DNA from: a virus | Direction: 5' to 3' (one strand) | Length of the DNA stretch: 40,329 nt | Virus record (IMG/VR): IMGVR_UViG_3300028925_015497 | Span: 1 to 40,329 of that record | Shown here: piece after piece, positions 37,649 through 40,329 of the stretch | Layout of the letters: every line of letters begins with the position of its first letter | How positions within the stretch are numbered: position 1 is the stretch's first letter | Program-made: the position numbers and the translations under genes | Notes under the pieces: generated by a model | The model's input: the letters and a program-made list of their open reading frames with translations, nothing else | What the model was told of the DNA's origin: nothing | Database searches by the model: none

Positions 37649-39699
37649 CAAAAACTCCTCTTGTGGCCTGCCATCCAACCCTTTTTCCGGCGCGGTTGGC
37701 GGCGGCGCCGGGTTGGTTTGGCGGCTTGCCCCTGTTCATCTGCCGCCGTCGGGGCAGACAAGGGGTTGAATTCTTCCTTCTCGACAGGCTCGGGCTCGCT
37801 GAGCTTGGGCCATGCGACATTGTATCCGCGCGGTATCCAGCGCATGTGATTCTGGCTCTGGGCAAATGGCGGCTTCAGCAGCGCCGCCTCGCCATAAACC
37901 AGCAGATCGAGCGACTCGTTGCGCGCCCGGATCTGCTTCCACTTGCCGTCGACCAGTTCTTCGGCCGTCAGTTCGTCGAAATGCTCGTCCGAAAAATCTT
38001 CCGGAAAATGCACGTAACCGGGTCCGGGCCGATCTCTTCGCAGCCGGGCGTCGATAACATTCTTGATCTTGTGGACATTCGGTATCCACAATCTCGCGCT
38101 GCGCCGCTTGGCACCGCCCCGCGTCTTCTGGTCTGAAAACTGGCCTGCAGGCATGATCTTCGCCGTGACGCTCGACCCGCCCTTGACCAGAGTGATCCGC
38201 GACGGATGAACGCCCAGTGCGACTGCCGCCTGGTAAAAATATTTTGCACCCTCGGTCGCCTGGTCGCCCCTGCGCCCTGAACCGCCGGTATCGATCGTGA
38301 CCGACAGCACCGGCGCAAACCCGATCGGCTTCCCGTTCTGGTCGGATGTGGCGAGCGGATATTTCCGGTCGAACAGCGACAGCAGAACCTTCCAGTGCTC
38401 CTTGTGAATGAACGGCTGAACGCCGGTCAGTCCATCATCCAGGACATGGATCGCGGACCGTTCCACAAACCATGTTTCCCGCCCCGCCGCAGTGCCGAGG
38501 CATGCCAGTTCAAAACGGTCCTGCTGCACGTCGACCGTGATATTCAGCACCTTCGGACCGCGTGGAACGGTGCCAGAGGCCCATCCATCTTCCCGCCGCG
38601 ACCGCAGATCACTGGCCTTCACCGGCTTTTCCCCGCTCAGTTGCGATCGATAATTCTGTCCGCCCTTGACGTTGAAAAACGTGCGCAGCGGATTTTCATC
38701 CTGCCGGGCTTCCCAGGCGATCTGGGCTTCCCTCCATTCGCGTGCCAGTTTTGGCCAGCTGGTAAAAGCCAGCAGCCCGTCGCGTCGGAACGTCCGGCGG
38801 CGCAGCGAAGCGTTTTTATTATGGGCGACAAATCCGCGCTGCGGCAGATCGATCATGCTGTCCAGCAACTGGCGCTTGGCCGGCGGCTCGAGGATGCACC
38901 CGTGCGCCGGGCAGATCACGTGCGCACTGGCCTCCGCTTCATCCAGACTGCCCTGGTCAAATTTCAAGTCCCGCTTTATGTTGAGCTCGATCCGCTCTTC
39001 ACACTGGGGACAAACCGGCTGCAGCCGTTCGTCCGTACCCTCGGCAATAAAGACCTCGATACCGCCGTTGTCCTTCGCCGGCGATGAACTCACCAGCTTG
39101 GTATCGCGGCCCTCGAATGTCGTTTGCCGACCGTCGAGCAGCTTGATCGCGTTGCCCTGCCCTTCGATATCATCGTCAAACTGGTCATAATCATCCAGCC
39201 AGCCCCGCGGCACGGGCCGTGCCCGAAACTGCGAACCGACCGGCCAGATCGATGTCAGCAACATGCCCCGAAATTGCTTCAGGAAAATATTGTCAGCATT
39301 GGATGCCGACAGCATCTGCGCCTTCAGCGCCGGCGTATTCTGGATCAGCGGCTGAATTCGCCGCACCACAAAATCCTGCATCAACTGCTTGTCGGGCTGG
39401 CAGACCAGAAAGTCTGCCGGATCATGGTCGATCGACCATCCGATCCACGCCTCGCCGATCATCGACTTGCCGCCCTGCGCCGGCCCCATGTCGCCGACTT
39501 CCGATGTACGCGGATCCGATAGTGCATCCATGATCTCTGCCAGGAACGGCAGCGCCCGGGAATCATAATGGGCCATGTTTCGGATGGCCCATTCGTTCAC
39601 TGTCAGATGCTGCTTCGGCCTGGTCAAGTAGGACAGTCGCGACAACAGCGCCGCCCCTGTCTCAAACGGAGGGATTGCTGATATTTTCTCCTGAATCAT
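37648..39699 (-). CDS. Terminase large subunit, GpA type
   Basis: The protein has 683 residues. Walker A GPAQGGKS lies at 72-79, with the lambda GpA-like N-terminal sequence RPKQHLTVNEWAIRNM. Walker B is near LVCQPDKQLM and the nuclease domain carries KVLNITVDVQQDRFELAC (the D of VDVQ) with a C-terminal EFSDEHFDELTAEELV. It packages DNA into the prohead by ATP hydrolysis and cuts at cos. The C-terminal 40 residues are basic, low-complexity. It overlaps TerS upstream by 38 bases. Confidence 0.9.
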   Translation of the reverse strand: MIQEKISAIPPFETGAALLSRLSYLTRPKQHLTVNEWAIRNMAHYDSRALPFLAEIMDALSDPRTSEVGDMGPAQGGKSMIGEAWIGWSIDHDPADFLVCQPDKQLMQDFVVRRIQPLIQNTPALKAQMLSASNADNIFLKQFRGMLLTSIWPVGSQFRARPVPRGWLDDYDQFDDDIEGQGNAIKLLDGRQTTFEGRDTKLVSSSPAKDNGGIEVFIAEGTDERLQPVCPQCEERIELNIKRDLKFDQGSLDEAEASAHVICPAHGCILEPPAKRQLLDSMIDLPQRGFVAHNKNASLRRRTFRRDGLLAFTSWPKLAREWREAQIAWEARQDENPLRTFFNVKGGQNYRSQLSGEKPVKASDLRSRREDGWASGTVPRGPKVLNITVDVQQDRFELACLGTAAGRETWFVERSAIHVLDDGLTGVQPFIHKEHWKVLLSLFDRKYPLATSDQNGKPIGFAPVLSVTIDTGGSGRRGDQATEGAKYFYQAAVALGVHPSRITLVKGGSSVTAKIMPAGQFSDQKTRGGAKRRSARLWIPNVHKIKNVIDARLRRDRPGPGYVHFPEDFSDEHFDELTAEELVDGKWKQIRARNESLDLLVYGEAALLKPPFAQSQNHMRWIPRGYNVAWPKLSEPEPVEKEEFNPLSAPTAADEQGQAAKPTRRRRQPRRKKGWMAGHKRSF

Positions 39700-40240
39700 T
39701 TCCGTTCTGAACCGCGCGTTTCAATTCATCGGCAAAAGCGTGCTGGTCCGCCTCCATCATTTCGTCGATCGCCGTCACCAGATGGCGCGGCACATCATGT
39801 CTGCGGGCAAGCCGCGCTGAAAAACTCTTTGATCGCTCACTGTTCTTCACCAGGGCGGAGGCAATTGCTTCCTCGACGCTGTCCTTGCGGATCAGATCGC
39901 CGCGCTCCCTTGCCAGCTTCATGGCAATCAGCTCTTCCTCGAGCAGCTGCTTTCGCTCCTGCGCGCTCAGATCGGATCGTTCATCACCGGAAGCCCGGTC
40001 ACCGCCGAACAGGTCAAGCGCCTGTTCCTGAATTTGTTCCTGTCGCCGGCGGGCCGCTTCCAGCTCGACCGCCTTCAGGTTGTCGAGATAGGCAGCGCCT
40101 TTCTCCATGTCGATTTCGTAGGAAACGCCGTTCTTGCCCTTGGACACAACCGGAAAATCCGGATGCTCGTTCAGGAACTTGCGCAGCCATGGCTCGCTTT
40201 TGCCGATCGCGCTGGCAAATTCACCGAACGACACGATCAT
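39662..40240 (-). CDS. Terminase small subunit, Nu1-like
   Basis: The protein has 192 residues from the ATG at 40240. The N-terminus has a helix-turn-helix (SFGEFASAIGKSEPWLRKFL) like lambda Nu1, followed by a central acidic/coiled region (EEELIAMKLARERGDLIRK) and a C-terminal helix. It binds cos DNA and positions TerL. An in-frame start further upstream (40312) exists but runs into the cos end. The start lies 89 bases from the right terminus, in agreement with a cosN-cosB-Nu1 layout. Confidence 0.8.
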   Translation of the reverse strand: MIVSFGEFASAIGKSEPWLRKFLNEHPDFPVVSKGKNGVSYEIDMEKGAAYLDNLKAVELEAARRRQEQIQEQALDLFGGDRASGDERSDLSAQERKQLLEEELIAMKLARERGDLIRKDSVEEAIASALVKNSERSKSFSARLARRHDVPRHLVTAIDEMMEADQHAFADELKRAVQNGNDSGENISNPSV

Positions 40241-40329
40241 CCGACCGCCCCAATCCAAGCAAAAAACAAACAAAAACAACAGCTTCCGAAAAAATCCGAA
40301 ACACTGCCACACGCCGAGCCTTCGGCCCC
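40241..40329. other. Right end with cos site and TerS upstream region
   Basis: This is the non-coding end before terS. It ends with the 11-base repeat CCTTCGGCCCC (40319-40329), overlapping a dyad GCCGA-GCCT-TCGGC (40313-40326) that spans the junction when circularised, as for a cosN nicking site. The stretch 40259-40290 is A-rich (CAAGCAAAAAACAAACAAAA) and could include IHF-like or cosB elements. The late promoter may lie in it or across the cos junction. Confidence 0.6.

Noticed and set aside
1-40329. CRISPR arrays, insertion sequences or rRNA genes
   Set aside because: No spaced direct-repeat array, transposase gene or rRNA-like sequence was found. The only dense repeats are the iteron field and the attP arm repeats.
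1-40329. An integrated prophage flanked by attL and attR
   Set aside because: attP lies in the middle of the window beside int, and the ends carry a cos-like repeat beside the terminase, so this is the packaged or circular phage order and no host genes flank it.

Overview
The window looks like one complete temperate siphovirus genome of about 40.3 kb, shown in linear, packaged order. Its first and last 11 bases are identical (CCTTCGGCCCC), and the small terminase gene starts about 90 bases from the right end, as expected for a lambda-like cos phage. No housekeeping gene is visible. The likely host is an alphaproteobacterium, probably a sphingomonad. This rests on the high GC content, a GapR (DUF2312) homologue (a family typical of Alphaproteobacteria), the style of the repressor and small regulators, and a 42-base piece of a tRNA-Arg(CCU) gene at the attachment site. 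The host assignment is inference.

Layout in window coordinates. (1) 0.2-10.7 kb, minus strand: one tightly packed early operon, mostly with 4-base start/stop overlaps. It runs from a Cro-like gene through CII-like and winged-helix regulators, a zinc-ribbon cupin, a ParB/DGQHR protein, a GP88-family protein, a DnaA domain IV-like protein, an MT-A70 methyltransferase, a minimal C5-methyltransferase-like protein, GapR and a membrane/MazG-like fusion to an SF3 (D5/P4-type) helicase. Next comes a 412-base gap with eleven copies of CTCTCCA/TGGAGAG, the best origin candidate, and then a small HTH-like gene. (2) 10.7-11.6 kb: immunity region. An S24-type CI repressor reads rightward between two pairs of a 14-bp palindrome, CGGAANNNNTTCCG. 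On each side one palindrome lies inside the spacer of a TTGACA promoter. (3) 11.6-15.0 kb, plus strand: a right early operon of small, mostly unknown genes, several with cysteine clusters, plus an ASCH-domain protein, an excisionase and a tyrosine integrase. (4) 15.0-15.3 kb: attP, with integrase arm-type repeats and a core made of the 5' part of a tRNA-Arg. (5) 15.3-16.8 kb: two probable accessory genes, a membrane/coiled-coil protein (plus) and a D12-class adenine methyltransferase (minus). (6) 16.9-19.9 kb, minus: lysis cassette with i-spanin and nested o-spanin, a second cupin, several small membrane proteins and a GH108 endolysin. (7) 20.0-40.2 kb, minus: structural operon, read from the right end as TerS, TerL, a gpW-like connector candidate, portal, fused protease-capsid, head-tail genes, major tail protein, tail chaperone with a -1 frameshift, DUF6441-like protein, tape measure, tail tip and an S74 tail fibre. 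One small plus-strand membrane gene is inserted beside the tape measure.

How it works together: CI probably silences both early promoters through the paired palindromes. After circularisation at cos, the minus-strand early operon points straight across cos into the terminase and structural operon, so nearly all of the lytic programme is read in one direction. Only the 10.8-15.9 kb arm and one small inserted gene oppose it. I see no CRISPR array, transposon, rRNA gene or complete tRNA gene. The less-described elements worth attention are the iteron field, the tRNA 5'-half attP, the split operators, the membrane/MazG fusion beside GapR, the ParB-GP88 pair and the two cupin paralogues.
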